The notes beneath the pieces are model-generated. The model made no database searches. It was given only the letters and a program-made list of their open reading frames with translations, and had not been told where the DNA came from. The position numbers and the translations under genes are program-made. From Rhizomys pruinosus (taxonomy: Eukaryota; Chordata; Mammalia; Rodentia; Spalacidae), in the NCBI GenBank assembly GCA_009823505.1, contig VZQC01013712.1, positions 2,588,519 to 2,652,518 on the forward strand: a stretch of DNA of 64,000 nucleotides, written 5' to 3'. Numbering within the stretch: position 1 is the first letter of the stretch; each line of letters opens with the position of its first letter. This document shows positions 22,701 to 33,905 of the stretch, in pieces.

Positions 22701-23886
22701 ATTTTATTTATTTATGTATGTGTATGAATGTACTGTCTGCATGCAAGTTTGTGCACCCGTTTCGTGCAATGCTGCGGAGGTCAGAAGAGGGTGTCGGATT
22801 CCCCTAGAATTGGAGTTCTCCTGGAATTGGAGTTTCAGACGGTTCTTGGCCGGCATGTGGGTGCTGGGGATCGAACCCGGGTCCTCTGTAAGAGCGGTCA
22901 GCACTCTTAACTGCTAGGCCATCTCTCCAGCCCCCCCCCCTTTCTGTTTTTTTTTTGATATGGGCACTTAGGTCTATAAATTTCCCTCTCAAGACTGGTT
23001 TTAAAGTATCCCACAGGTTTTGTTGTGTTGTATAGTCTTTTTTATTCAGTTCCATGAATACCATTATTTCACTCTTTATTTCTTCCCTGACCCATTCATT
23101 ATTCAGGATTGTGTTCTTTAGTCTCCATGTATTCTTGTAGCTAGTCAGGCTTATTCTGATGTTCATATTGAGCTTTATTGCACTATGGTCTGCTAGAATG
23201 CATGGAATAATTTCTATCCTTTTGTATTTGTTGAGGTTCCTTTTGTGCCCCAGTATGTGGTCGATTTTGGAGAATGTTCCATAAGGTGTTGGGTAGAAAC
23301 CATATTCTTTGGTGTTTAGGTAGAATATTCTGTAGATGTCTGTGAAGTCCATTTGGTGTATTGTATTGTTCAGTTCTAATGTCTCTCTATTTTTTGCCAG
23401 TTGATCTATCCAAGGGGCTCAGTGGGGTGTTGAAGTCTCCCACTATTAGTGTGTTAGGATTAATCTGTGTTTTGTGGTCCTGAAGAGTAGTGTTTATAAA
23501 GTAAGGTGCACCAGAGTTTGGTGCATAGACATTTAGGATTGTGAAGTCTTTGTGGCTCATTGTTCCTTTGACAAGGATGTAATGGCCCTCTTTATCTCTT
23601 CTGATTAATTTTACTTTGAGACCTATTTTGTCTGATATTCAAGTAGCCACCCCAGCTTGTTTCTTGGTACCATTCTCTTGGAATATTTTTTCCAACCTTT
23701 CACTCTAAGATGGTGCCTGTCCTTGAGGGTGAGATGTGTTTCTTGTAGGCAGCATATAGAAGGATTCAGTTTCCTAATCCATTCTCCCAGTCTATGCCTT
23801 CTGATTGGAGAATTTAGACCATTAGTATTTAAGTTTATTATTGAGAGATGTGTGTTCCTTTCTTTCACCTTATTTTTTGTTATCAT
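19790..23886 (-). pseudogene. L1 ORF2 (endonuclease/reverse transcriptase), broken
   Basis: The endonuclease N-terminus (23886-23623) shows SIINLNTNGLNSPIRRHR and CCLQETH. The endonuclease continues at 23352-22940 with SKIDHILGHK and ADHSAIKL (the serine of the usual SDH is Ala). Pre-RT sequence at 22631-22198 shows SPGPDGF. RT continues at 22198-21976 ([17 protein letters not shown]), with an in-frame TAG at 21974-21976. The core RT (21922-21482) has GTWQGCPL, but the catalytic FADD reads FADV (21521-21532). C-terminal segments at 21445-21107, 21047-20865 and 20143-19790 (YIYTMEYYSAMK, near the ORF2 end) are in separate frames. Dead copy. Confidence 0.9.
22690..22937 (-). mobile_element. young B3-like SINE inserted in L1 ORF2
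   Basis: Minus-strand SINE in the same orientation as the L1, with the 17-bp duplication and many CpGs. The direct repeat ccctttct (22682-22689 and 22938-22945) is the target duplication. Reading frames in this interval are SINE read-throughs. It postdates the L1. Confidence 0.93.
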
Positions 23887-23999
23887 TCTTGGTCTATATT
23901 TGTATATACTCTATTATGATTTTGTTGCTTTCTCTCTTTAACTGCTTAGGGATAGTTGCTTTCCTCTGTTCATTGTATTGTTTAGAGGATTTTCTGAAA

Positions 24000-25091
24000 T
24001 GTTGGTTTCTTAGACATATATTCTTTCATCTTATTCATGTTGTGAAAGAGTCTTCATTCTCCTTCAACTATAATTGACATTTTTGCTGGGTATATTAGTC
24101 TGGGTTGCCATCTAAAGTTGCTTAGTTCTGGGAATACTTTGGTCCACATTCTTCTAGCTGTCATAGTTTGCACTGAGAAGTCAGCTGTGATTCTGATGGG
24201 TTTCCCCTTATATGTAACTTGTTTTTCTCTTATGGGTTTCAGTATTTTGTATTTGTTTGACCATCTAGTGTTTTAAAATTATATGGTGTGGGGAATTTCT
24301 TTCCTGGTCCTGTCTGGATTTCTATGTGCTTCTTGTATTTGTATGGGTTTGTCTTTTTTCAGTTTGGGGAAATTTTTTCTATTATCCATCCTAGTGAAGA
24401 TCTGGTCAATAGTGTTGTCTTAGGATTCTTCTCCTTCCTCTATCCCTATGATGTGGAGATGTGGTCTTTTCATAGTGTCCCACATTTCCTGGTTGTTCAA
24501 CACTTGTGTTTTTTTTTTTTTTTTCATTATCTTTACTTGAGCATTCTAGTTGGTCCATGTTATCCTACAGGTCTGATAGTCTTTTGTCTGCTTATTCCAT
24601 TCTGTTTCTGAGGCTTTTTCCCATCTTTTCCTGTTGACTGGATGAATGTTCAATTTCCTTTTTCATTTCATCCTGTGATTTCTTTAGTATTTCCACTTCC
24701 TTCTCGAGCCTGTCATTCTCATCTTCTAGCTCCTTGGTTCATTGGTCATTTTCTTTTTGCATTTCAGCCTGGGATCTTTTCAGCATTTCCACTTCTGGAG
24801 TTTGTCATTTTCTCCCTTTATTTATTTGCAACATTTGTCATTATCTCCCTCTGTGTCCTTCTTGAGTTTTTCAATCTCTCCCCTTAGTTCTTTCCAAAGT
24901 TTTTCATTATCACCCTCTTGGTCCTTCTTGAGTTTTTCATTCTCTTCCCTTAGTTCTCTAATTTCTTTGGCTATGTCCACAGTTGTTCTTCTAAGGTCTG
25001 TGTCTTGGTTTCCTTCCAGGGAAATCTCATTGTAGGAATCTTTTGTAGAGTTGGTAGAGTTCGGTGTGGATTTATTATGAGCTTTTCCCAT
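24000..25091 (-). pseudogene. L1 ORF1 (RNA-binding chaperone), broken
   Basis: L1 ORF1p is a trimeric coiled-coil RNA-binding protein that coats L1 RNA. The first 89 codons (25091-24822) are open: an initiator Met, a polar N-terminus, then a highly charged heptad region (REENEKLKKDQEGDNEKL and a near repeat, EIEKLKKDTEGDND), clearly coiled coil. After 24822 the frame is interrupted several times. The remaining DNA (to about 24000) still resembles rodent ORF1 in order, ending just upstream of ORF2. The start is chosen at the Met preceding the conserved polar segment. Confidence 0.75.
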
Positions 25092-25094
25092 GTT

Positions 25095-25543
25095 TTTCTC
25101 TTTGTGTCTTTGGCATGTGGATTTGTTTGTTTATTTATTTATTTGGATTCTTGTGCCTCAACTTTGGCTGCACAGGCTATAATCACTAATACTGCACCTG
25201 CTACATCCTCTGCACCACGATTCCCCCAGGCTGAGGGTGGGGGGGCACCAGGGGTGGGCTGCTACCTTGGCAATGCCGGTAACCTGTTGGCCAACTCACA
25301 CTACGTGCTGGACATACGGCGTTGTTGTGCTGTGTGTGCATCTAACTCTGCCCATGTCCCATGTCACACACTGGAACCCTAAGGTTGGGTGGTCCCGGGT
25401 AATACCAATCTTCCACATTGCAGAGGGGTGCCCAAAGGACCAAGGTAGGCAGGGATCACCTGGTCTTTCACAGGCTGATGTTGTGCAGAATGCAGGTGAA
25501 TTCCACTCATGCCACGTGCTGGGCACACACTGGTCTATCTTTT
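25095..25543 (-). promoter_or_regulatory. candidate L1 5' UTR / promoter region
   Basis: GC-rich interval directly 5' of ORF1 on the minus strand, sharply different from the surrounding AT-rich DNA. Two diverged internal blocks share 'cacgtgctgg'/'tacgtgctgg' (about 25303 and 25516). By position and composition it is probably the L1 promoter region. I do not recognise the subfamily. Confidence 0.5.
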
Positions 25544-25547
25544 AGCT

Positions 25548-25652
25548 TTGAGACAAGCATTCATTATATAGCCTAGTCTGGCCACAAATTTGTGATATCC
25601 TTGCTTTTAACTCATGAATCCTGAGATTACAGTACATACCACAAGACCTAGC
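25548..25652 (-). mobile_element. B1 SINE remnant
   Basis: 'tttgagacaagcattcatta', 'agcctagtctggccacaaat' and 'cctgagattacagtacatac' form a diverged reverse B1 immediately beyond the L1 5' end. Confidence 0.65.
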
Positions 25653-26117
25653 AACATCTTTTTATTATTAATGGTATAAAGATAATGTGATCCTAGACAC
25701 TTTGAGGAGGGAGTAGAAAGTGAAAATAATTTTTCATAGATGAAAAATCAAGAATGAATTGAAGAACTAAAATATATACAATATTTAAGACTTATTCCAG
25801 TAAGCTAAAGAAAGCTCTTATCAGACTTTTCCTTGTCTCTTTCCTCCAAATACAATCAAACATTAACTTCACTGCCATCAATAGAGCTACCACCATGATT
25901 ATCATTATGGAAATGGATTTGCCATCCATCCAACTATTGTTTTGTATTCTGAAGTCCAAACCTCAATTTTTGCAACTTCAGCTAGTCATTGGTTCAAGGC
26001 AGAGCCTACACATAATCATTGATTCCTTCTTCCCATCTGTACATTAAATACAATGTTAAGACCTGTTAATGTGAAGCCTGAAATAATTCCTAAGCTTGTA
26101 ATTTCCCTTCATTTACT
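25653..26117. other. unique sequence
   Basis: No recognised repeat or gene. Confidence 0.35.
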
Positions 26118-26207
26118 GTAGAGCAGGCTGGCCTTGAACTCACAAAGATCCACCTGCCTCTGCCTCCCAAGTGCTAGGATTAAAGTCATGTGCCACCACG
26201 CCCGGCT
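26118..26207 (-). mobile_element. B1 SINE, 3'-truncated, antisense
   Basis: 'gtagagcaggctggccttga' to 'gtgccaccacgcccggctc': the 5' half of a B1 on the minus strand. Confidence 0.85.
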
Positions 26208-26239
26208 CCATTGTAATTCTTATACGGCATTCAGAGTAA

Positions 26240-26790
26240 GATTTTCAAAACAAATTTGATCATGTCATCTTCTTCAATATCTTTCAGTGGCTTCTTACTC
26301 CCTTCAAGATATTTCTAAATTTCTTAACAAGGCCCTGCATTATTTTGGCCCCTGCTATTCATCTCCTTCAATTATCTTACTTTTTATTCCGAATGTCATC
26401 TACTGAGCTCTTCTCTCCATAACCAATTTATTAATCCCTTTGTTGACTCAGGAACCTGTTATTTTTTCACCCCATGCTCTTTACCCTAAATAGTCACATG
26501 ACTAGAACTTCATTCTTTGTGTTTCAAATGAAATGTCACCTCTTTAGAAAGACTTTCCTTAACTATGCTGCTAAAGTTGATCAGTATCTCCTCATAACCC
26601 TTCTCTAGCACATCAATTTATGACCACCCAGCACAGCATTAGCTGTGTCTTATAATAATATATTTATTATACTAGCTTGTTACTCTTGTTCCTCAACAGA
26701 GTGTAAGGTATAATAGGATAGGACTACATAGTCTTATTTGGCATAATAGTGGGTATTCAATAAATAGTTGTTGGTTGAATGAATATAAGA
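26240..26790 (+). mobile_element. ancient L2 LINE 3' end
   Basis: 'gatcatgtcatcttcttc', 'cagtggcttcttactccctt', 'aaggccctgcattattttgg', 'caaatgaaatgtcacctctt', 'agaaagactttccttaacta' and 'gggtattcaataaatagttg' then 'gttgaatgaata' follow the conserved order of the mammalian L2 3' end. Predates the rodent radiation. Confidence 0.85.
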
Positions 26791-27645
26791 GCATTTTTTT
26801 AATATGCCATGTCAAAATAATACAACCAAAACATCAGAGCACCCTCATAAGCCACTTGATAGACATAGGGTTTGACAGACAACACTGAAGGAAACAAAGT
26901 TGCAGAAATTTATACAAAATATTGATTAGATTTTAGAATTCAATATTAACATATGTGCAAGTAAAGTATGTGTATAATGTGAGTAGTGAGAAAGAAAAAA
27001 TATTTTTCCAAATATTACTATGATTCTGAAATCTTGACCTCAACTTCTGAAAGCATTCATTGATAACACTGAATTCTAGTTTCTTTCCTAGATTCTAGGG
27101 GAATAGAGATCCCATTCTAAGACATGATTTAAAAGACTTGTAGAAACATTTGAGAAATGTGCTGAGGATCACTACTGAAGCATCATCCAGATAGTGAAAA
27201 TAATGTATATGCAGATACAAGAATGGTTAAGCAGCATGCTAAACTCAGAACATTTCAAATCACTTACTATAAGTGGAACATTGTGTGGAAGTGAGGGAGT
27301 AGCAGGTATAAATGTTGTGGGGACGGAAATAAAAATGAATGTACCATTGGAAAACATTAAATGGCCACAAATTTACATTATTTTTATATCTGGGATACAA
27401 CACAGAGATGAGGATAAGCCTAGTTACAGGAAGATTAAATAGGAAGTTATTACAATAGATCAAGTACTCTAGTTTTTCAGATTCAATGATGAATTACAAA
27501 CAGTTGAATTTCAAATTTCTAGGATATTTTATCAACAATACTCAAATGGTTATATTTGGAATATACAGCAAAAAATATCCTGGAAACAGTAAAAATTCTG
27601 TAAAGTTGCAGGATGCAAAAAGAAACACACAAAAATTTGGGCCAC
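26791..27645. other. unique AT-rich sequence
   Basis: No gene or repeat recognised. Overlapping frames on both strands at 27172-27463 have no family resemblance. Confidence 0.4.
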
Positions 27646-27649
27646 TATG

Positions 27650-27842
27650 GTAAGATTAGATTTCAAATTAAGTATTAAAGGATCAGAGGGTCAAGTTCCT
27701 TGCCACCAACCATGAGGACTCTAATTCAACCCCTGGAACACATATACTACAAGAATAGAATGGGCTCCCAAGTGTATTTTCTGACAGCCACACATGTGCA
27801 TACCATGCTCAATGCCCTCCAATAATAAATAAGCATGTAATT
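27650..27842 (+). mobile_element. B4/RSINE1-like SINE, degraded
   Basis: 'ggatcagagggtcaagttcc', 'ccaaccatgaggactctaat' and 'ctgacagccacacatgtgca' before an A-rich end. Decayed tRNA-derived SINE. Confidence 0.5.
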
Positions 27843-27849
27843 TTTAAAT

Positions 27850-28135
27850 TTCATCACTTTTTATAGAATTTTGTAGAATTTCATACAATATTTTTTCTTT
27901 CTTTTTATTTCTTTTTTCTCATGGCAATTTCCTCATGACAGTTCAGTAGAGGGAGCCAGTTTTCATCATGTACATACAATATATTTTTATCACATTTATA
28001 CAAACTCCCTCTATCTGCACCATTCTTATACCCATCCTACTGGATTTCATATACTCTATCATATATATCAAGGCCTGTTGAGTCAGGTTTGTGTTCCCAA
28101 ATGTCATTCAGTGTGCATCTATCTGCTGGAGCCTG
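27850..28135 (-). mobile_element. antisense L1 3' UTR fragment
   Basis: T-rich start, 'agaatttcatacaatatttt', 'aactccctctatctgcacca' and 'tatatcaaggcctgttgagt': reverse of the L1 3' UTR, parallel to 29790-30110. Confidence 0.6.
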
Positions 28136-28217
28136 GTCAATTTATTTTTTAATCTATATTTCTTGTATACTTTAATAAAAAGCTGCCTTGAAAGATATCA
28201 AAAGAACAATTCCATTT

Positions 28218-28363
28218 TTTTGGTCTTTTTGAGACAGGGTCTCCTTGTAGCCCCAGCTGTCCTGGAACTCACTCTGTAGACCAGTCTGGCCTTGAACTCA
28301 CAAAGATCCGCCTGCCTCTGCTTCCCAAGTGCTAGGATTAAAGGTGTGCGCCACCACGCCCAG
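28218..28363 (-). mobile_element. B1 SINE
   Basis: ggtctttttgagacagggtc through gtgcgccaccacgcccag, reverse B1. Perfect 11-bp direct repeat caattccattt (28207-28217 and 28364-28374). Confidence 0.95.
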
Positions 28364-28424
28364 CAATTCCATTTATTTTTTAACAGTCAAACTAACTTTT
28401 ATTGGAAGATAAAGATTCAGGCAG

Positions 28425-29520
28425 CTCATATTTGACAAAGGGGCCAAGAAGACTCAGTGGAGAAAAGACAGCATCTTCTGCAAATGGTGTTGGCAAAACT
28501 GGATCACCACTTATAGAAGAATAACACTAAACTCCTACCCGTCGCCCTGCACAAAAATTAACTCCAAGGGGATCAAAGACCTCAATGTGAAACCCAAAAC
28601 TCTGAAAGTGATAAAAGAAAATGTTGGCAGCAACCTACAAAATATAGATGTAGGAGTAGACTTCCTAAATCAGACAGCAGCTGCACAGGAAATAAGATCA
28701 ACAATTGACAAGTGGGACCTCAATAAACTCAAAAGCTTCTGTACAGTGAAAGAAACAATACATGAAGTAAAGGGAAAACTGACAGAGTGAGAGGAAATAT
28801 TCACTGCTGATACAATTGACAGAGCATTAACTTCCAGAATATATAAACTACTCAAAAAACAAAGAACTAAGAAAAGAAATGACTCATTCAAAAGATGGAG
28901 TTAAGAGCTGAACAGATACTTCACAAATGAGGAAATAGAGATAGCTGAAAATCATCTTAAAAGTGTTCAACATCGCTAATAATTAAGGAAGTGCAAATTA
29001 AAACCACTTTAAGATATCATCTCTGATAAGACCGGTTAGGATCAAGAAAACAAATGATTACCAAATGCTGGAGATGTTGTGGGGAAAGAGGGACACTCAT
29101 CCACTGCTGGTGGGAATGTAAACTCATACAACCACTATGGAAAGTAGTGTGGAGAACACTTAAAAGACTCAAAATGAACCTACCACCTGACCCAGTCATA
29201 TAATTCCTGGATATATACCCACAAAACTCATCCTACAGCAGAGATTCATGCACAGCCAGGTTTATTGCAGCTCTCTTCACAATAGCAAAGAACTGGAACC
29301 AACCCAAATGCCCCTCAACTGGCGAGTGGACAGAGAAAATGTGGTACATCTACACAATGGAGATTTATACAGCGGTAAAGAAATATGGCATCATGAACTT
29401 TGCAGGTAAATGGATGGAACTAGAAGATATTATGCAAAATGAAGTAAATGTAATTTCAGAAAAACAAATGACAAATGGTATGCCTCATTTGTGGATGCTA
29501 GCACCAAGCACCTAGCTTTA
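28425..29520 (+). mobile_element. L1 ORF2 C-terminal fragment, sense
   Basis: Plus-strand ORF2 3' sequence: 'tttgacaaaggggccaagaa', then an open stretch at 28587-28790 reading LKVIKENVGSNLQNIDVGVD and KWDLNKLKSF. Frame-broken sequence continues to 'atgcctcatttgtggatgc' (ORF2 end). Degraded; the same region as 20865-19790 of the antisense L1, in opposite orientation. Confidence 0.85.
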
Positions 29521-29789
29521 AGGCAAACTGAGCAAGGTCAATGATATATTCCTCTTTATCTGAAAACAACTGTGCTCTTATAACGTGAATTCCTTAACAG
29601 GCTCTAGAATTATCCTACCACTTATTTTCAGACTTCGTAACCTTGTACTTCACTTCTTTCTGTTCACATTCCATAAACTAACCTGTAAGTAGGTGATCAT
29701 ATAAAACTTTAAGGAAAGTTAAAAAAATGAAAGTTTGCTGTGTGTCTAAGAAAGAGGAATACATTGCTGAAAACAGTGTGCTCCTGCTA

Positions 29790-30112
29790 GTGAATTGATT
29801 TTTAATGTATATTTTTGTTAAATTTTAGTGTATTTCATACAATAGACCTTAATCATATTTAGATCCCTCAACTATCTACTTACCACCCTAGACCACCACA
29901 TAATTTCATAAATTCTGTCATACATGTTAAGGCCTATCAGATCCAGTTTGTATACCCAAATGTCCTGCAGTGTGAGTTGATCCACTACCTCCTGGTCAGC
30001 CTATCTAGTCACTCACTTAAAGAAGACTGACTCTCCATAATCCAGCAGTAGTCAATAGGCTACTCAAGGAACATTGACTTGTTCCTCAAGTAATTTTGGG
30101 ACCTCCTGCACA
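29790..30112 (-). mobile_element. antisense L1 3' UTR fragment
   Basis: 'tagtgtatttcatacaatag', 'ccaccacataatttcataaa', 'atgttaaggcctatcagat' and 'gtcagcctatctagtcact': reverse of the older L1 3' UTR. Confidence 0.65.
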
Positions 30113-30735
30113 TTTCCACAGCTATATGCTGGTGTTTATCTGATTGAATTTGCATGGTTCTTGTTCATTATTTGCCTAAAGAAGATTAAGACCTCTGAAA
30201 GGAAATATCCCAAGCTCCTGATGACATATGCATATAGTCATCATTATAATTGCTTAATGCCAGTAAACCTATAGATGCTGAAAGACAATAATTATGCTTT
30301 TTAGGGATTTCAACTAGATATTAAGTGTGGTTAATGTTCTGCATACATTAGTAAATATCTTTTCTTTCAATCAGTGTGCTTAACAAACACAAATAGAAAT
30401 TACTATAGGAAGTTTCTAGACCACTTAGATATCACAGGAGATGGGATTTTTTTGATTGAAATGTGTCAGTGTCCAGAAAAAATTTCAGATCTTCATTTCA
30501 ATCTACATATGTGTAGAAACATTCATGAACTATTAAATTATATTTCCCCAGCAGGAACAGTAGTGAAATGTGTAGTCATTGTGCTTATATCCCCAAATGG
30601 ACCTGGAAACATACCTCTAGAATATAACTTTAATAAAACTGGAGGAAATTTTGAGGGTCTAGGAAAATGCCTTTTAGTCATAAATTACGAACAAATTTGA
30701 ATAAGTCATCTGACCTAAATTCTTAGAAATGCTAC
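30113..30735. other. unique sequence with an unassigned open frame
   Basis: A 108-codon plus-strand frame (30374-30700) has no recognisable domain, no Kozak-like context that I would trust and AT-rich codons. I treat it as chance. Confidence 0.35.
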
Positions 30736-30737
30736 AA

Positions 30738-30962
30738 TTGGGCTGAAAAGATTGTTCAGTGGTTAAGAGCACCAACTGCTCTTACAGAGAACCCAAGTTC
30801 AATTCCCAGCACCCACATGGCAGCTAATGACCATCCTTAACTACAGTTCCAGGGGAATCTGACCCCTTCCATTGACTTCATGGGCACTGCATGACACAGT
30901 TGAACTTACAAGGGTGAGGTAATACACTCATCCACATAAAATAAAAATAAAAAATATTTTTT
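30738..30962 (+). mobile_element. B3-like SINE, older copy
   Basis: gggctgaaaagattgttcag, 'cagcacccacatggcagcta' and 'aactacagttccaggggaat', ending in an A-rich tail. No 17-bp duplication. Confidence 0.88.
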
Positions 30963-31136
30963 AAAAGAAATTCCATAACTTCTATCACATTCTGGGGAAT
31001 TTTAAACTCATCCTTAGGATTTAAAATGCAATATAAATTGAGGTAAATTCTTACACAGTTAATAGAGAAATAGGTTTTGTATTAGGTACTATAAAGGTGA
31101 TGGGGGAGAAGGCTTTGATTGAAATATCACTGTACA

Positions 31137-31298
31137 GCTGGGCATGGTGATGCACGCCTTTAATACTAGCACTTAGGAGGCAGAGGCAGGCGGATCTTTG
31201 TGAATTCAAAGCCAGCCTGGTCTACAGAATGAGTTCCAGGACAGCTGGGGCTACAGGGATACCCTGTCTCGAAAAGACCAAAAAAAAAAAAAAAAAAA
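31137..31298 (+). mobile_element. B1 SINE
   Basis: gctgggcatggtgatgcacg through tctcgaaaagacc and a 20-base A tail. Perfect 14-bp target duplication aatatcactgtaca (31123-31136 and 31299-31312). Confidence 0.96.
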
Positions 31299-31312
31299 AA
31301 TATCACTGTACA

Positions 31313-32896
31313 TCAAGTAGCCCTCATTGTGATCCTAAAGGCAGTATTCAACCATTTGCCACTAAGTGAATATTTCCATGATCTGGAAATGAACAGTCCC
31401 AAATTTCCCTTAGCTGACAACTGGTAAGAACTGTATAGAGAAGCTACAAACAGAAAGGCATATACAGGCAACATTCCAGATATGTGTGTTTGTGTGTTTC
31501 TATTAAATGTGTCGTTTTCACTCCAAAACCAAACAAAAATGACATTTTTACTACAAATACCTTCTTTCAAACACAGCATTGTCTGAAATACTAAACACAG
31601 ATATTGGCCATTTAAAAGTGAAAGTAACATGTTCTAAGGCACAAAAGTGTAGATGTCAATGTTGTTTTAGTTTGCCAGTAAACAAGTAAAACAACCAAAG
31701 GCCTAAAATAATCCCCATACCTCTTTAAAAATAATTTGCAATCCAGGTCATAATATCCTTGTTTCATTCTTAACTAATATTAGAAATTCAGGCCTTGAAA
31801 AGAAGAAAATTACTTGAGTTTGCCTTCCATATAAATAAGATATATTTCCAGATTCTATTAAGTCATACATACAATTGTATTTCAGATAAGAAAAACCATG
31901 CTTCATAATTTAAGTGCAACAGTGCTTCAGTTTCGATATTATCATAAGGATATTACTTTTGTTCACAGTGTTATCTGACCTTCATGCAGAAACTGATTAA
32001 AATGTTTTCCCCTTACAACAAAGACAACTGTAAATGAAAGCTGAAAGGAAATATATGGCCTAACATCATTGTACAGAGTGCTGTCCTGTTTAAATAAAAC
32101 ACCACCTCAGAAAGAAACATAGGAAGACTCATTTCTTTTCCTACAATCAACACAATTGCTTTTTACACAAAGAATATTTTATCATTCATGACATCAAGTT
32201 GTCACTTCCAGAGACAACTTCAGTCTAGCTTGGTTGAGTATTTTATATAGTTTATTCACAAGTATTATTTCTATTGGAATGACTGATGACTTACAGCTAG
32301 TACAAATGTGGAAAGAAATTGATAGGCTTTTTAAATGACATATGCATGATAGGGAGGCTAAGGGGTTCAATAAAATAATTGTTCCTTTTGCTTTTCTGTA
32401 AATTTTTGGTGGTGATGGGGCTTGGACAGATGTACATTTTCTTAGCTTCTCCTTGCCTTTTTAATGGTAGCTCAATATTAGTGATATTTTCAGTTATTCA
32501 AATGACAACTGCAAAGTCAAAGGAAAGAATGGAAGCAGATCAACCAGCATGCCTTGACTCATAAAACAGAAAAAGGAAGATGGTTTCTAGGCAAGCCAGA
32601 ATAACTTCACATATTTTTATTTTCCTTGTCTGTGTATGTTATCTCTTCATGCACACACAACACTGAGGAGACCTGTATCCCTAGAAATTACTAGCATTGA
32701 GGAAAATTTTCTGGCCTAGTAAAACCTTACATAATATTGATCAATAGCCTATATGTCATTAAGGATTCTTGGTGAGATTTAAAGAAGGGAACATCAACAA
32801 ATTGAGTACATGGAGAATCTTGTAAATCAAAATTTAAAACACAGAATCATGGACGTTTAGAAGGGAGCTAAGTAATCTTGAAAAATCTACTCATTT
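31313..32896. other. 1.6 kb of unique sequence
   Basis: No interspersed repeat recognised. Frames at 31313-31630 (minus, 105 codons) and 32379-32564 (plus) show no family features. This could hold conserved non-coding DNA, which cannot be judged without alignment. Confidence 0.4.
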
Positions 32897-32897
32897 G

Positions 32898-33031
32898 GGA
32901 GGGTGGAGCGATGACTCAGCAGTTAAGAGCACTGGCTTCTCTTGCAGAGGACCTTGGTTCAATACCCAGTACCCATATAGCACCTAACAACCATCCATAA
33001 CTCCAGTTCCAGGGGATCCAACAACATGGGT
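32898..33031 (+). mobile_element. B3-like SINE, 5' part of a split copy
   Basis: 'gggtggagcgatgactcagc', 'gttaagagcactggcttctc' and 'ctccagttccaggggatcca', ending at aacatgggt. The 3' part resumes at 33838 after an L1 insertion. Confidence 0.85.
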
Positions 33032-33828
33032 TCATTTGTGATTTTTTTCTTTCATTTTATTTGCTTTACTTTTTTATTGAAATTTTATGTGTTTCATACA
33101 TAATTTTTCAATCAGTCTTAATCACCTTTATACCCACTTCTCCCTTGTCACCCTCCCACAAACTTCCCCACCCCCCTCCAGAGTTCATGTATTCTGTCAT
33201 TTGTGCTAGAGTTCATTGCCTCAAACTACTGTCCATACCCATTCCTGAGTGCCAGCTCATGCCCTGAGCTCTAGTCAGCCTATCCAGAGTCCCTTTCCTA
33301 AGGAATGCCAGAGCCCACTCAGTAGAAGGAAATTCGTGTGTGGTATTGTTAACATAGCCAGATGGACACAACTTGAGAGGTGGTAGATCTTAGAAGAATC
33401 CCCAAAAGAAGTATCCTTACATTTACAGACAAATATACCAGACCACTCAGAAAAGAAGCTTCATTTGAACCAGATGAGAATAGTACAGAGTCCCACAATT
33501 GAACATATGCAAACGTGGTCTGTGAATTGCTCATGCCTTGGTGATACCTCTACAATGCAACCTCTACACATAAGTCCCAAACATCATAGAACAAGGTCCC
33601 AAGAAGGCATTAACTACCTCTTGATTCATGTTAAGGAAACTCCTCCATGCAACAGGAGACCAGGAACCCAAAAGGGCCTGAGTGGCTAAACCTTGAAGAT
33701 TAGGAGTCTACAGAGTGCGGTTCCAAGGACAGGTTGCCTATATTCAGCTTCACCCACCCAGGGCTCCGGGAGCATTTCAGAAGAAGGGGTGGAAAGATTG
33801 TAAGAGCCAAAGAGGGGATACAAGACCA
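33032..33828 (-). mobile_element. L1 3' UTR insertion with 5' inversion
   Basis: 33045-33318 is antisense L1 3' UTR (ttttttattgaaattttatg, 'ttcaatcagtcttaatcac'), with its poly(A) complement at left. 33320-33828 is the upstream part of the same repeat family in the opposite, sense orientation ('tattgttaacatagccagat', 'gcaacctctacacataag', 'gattgtaagagccaaag'). The perfect 9-bp direct repeat aacatgggt (33023-33031 and 33829-33837) brackets the whole. This is the twin-priming signature. Confidence 0.85.
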
Positions 33829-33837
33829 AACATGGGT

Positions 33838-33905
33838 GCTCTTATATACATGCAGGCAAAACACTCATACACATGAAATAAAAATAATAAGTGAAATATT
33901 TTTTT
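33838..33905 (+). mobile_element. B3-like SINE, 3' part of the split copy
   Basis: 'gctcttatatacatgcaggc', 'aaaacactcatacacatgaa' and an A-rich tail complete the SINE begun at 32898. Confidence 0.85.

Larger units (their letters stand above)
19418..25543 (-). mobile_element. near-full-length inactive L1 LINE, antisense
   Basis: On the minus strand, in order: candidate 5' UTR (25543-25095), ORF1 (25091 to about 24000), ORF2 (about 23886-19790) and a 3' UTR ending in 'aatacacaaaacatcaataa' (about 19436-19470). Roughly 6.1 kb, with 248 bp belonging to an inserted SINE. Multiple frameshifts and stops in both ORFs make it non-autonomous. I could not define a confident target duplication. Confidence 0.88.

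Noticed and set aside
19418..25543. Active retrotransposon
   Set aside because: Both ORFs have multiple stops and frameshifts, the RT catalytic motif is mutated and a SINE interrupts ORF2.
30374..30700. 108-codon plus-strand frame as a small gene
   Set aside because: AT-rich composition, no domain or signal, and length within chance expectation.
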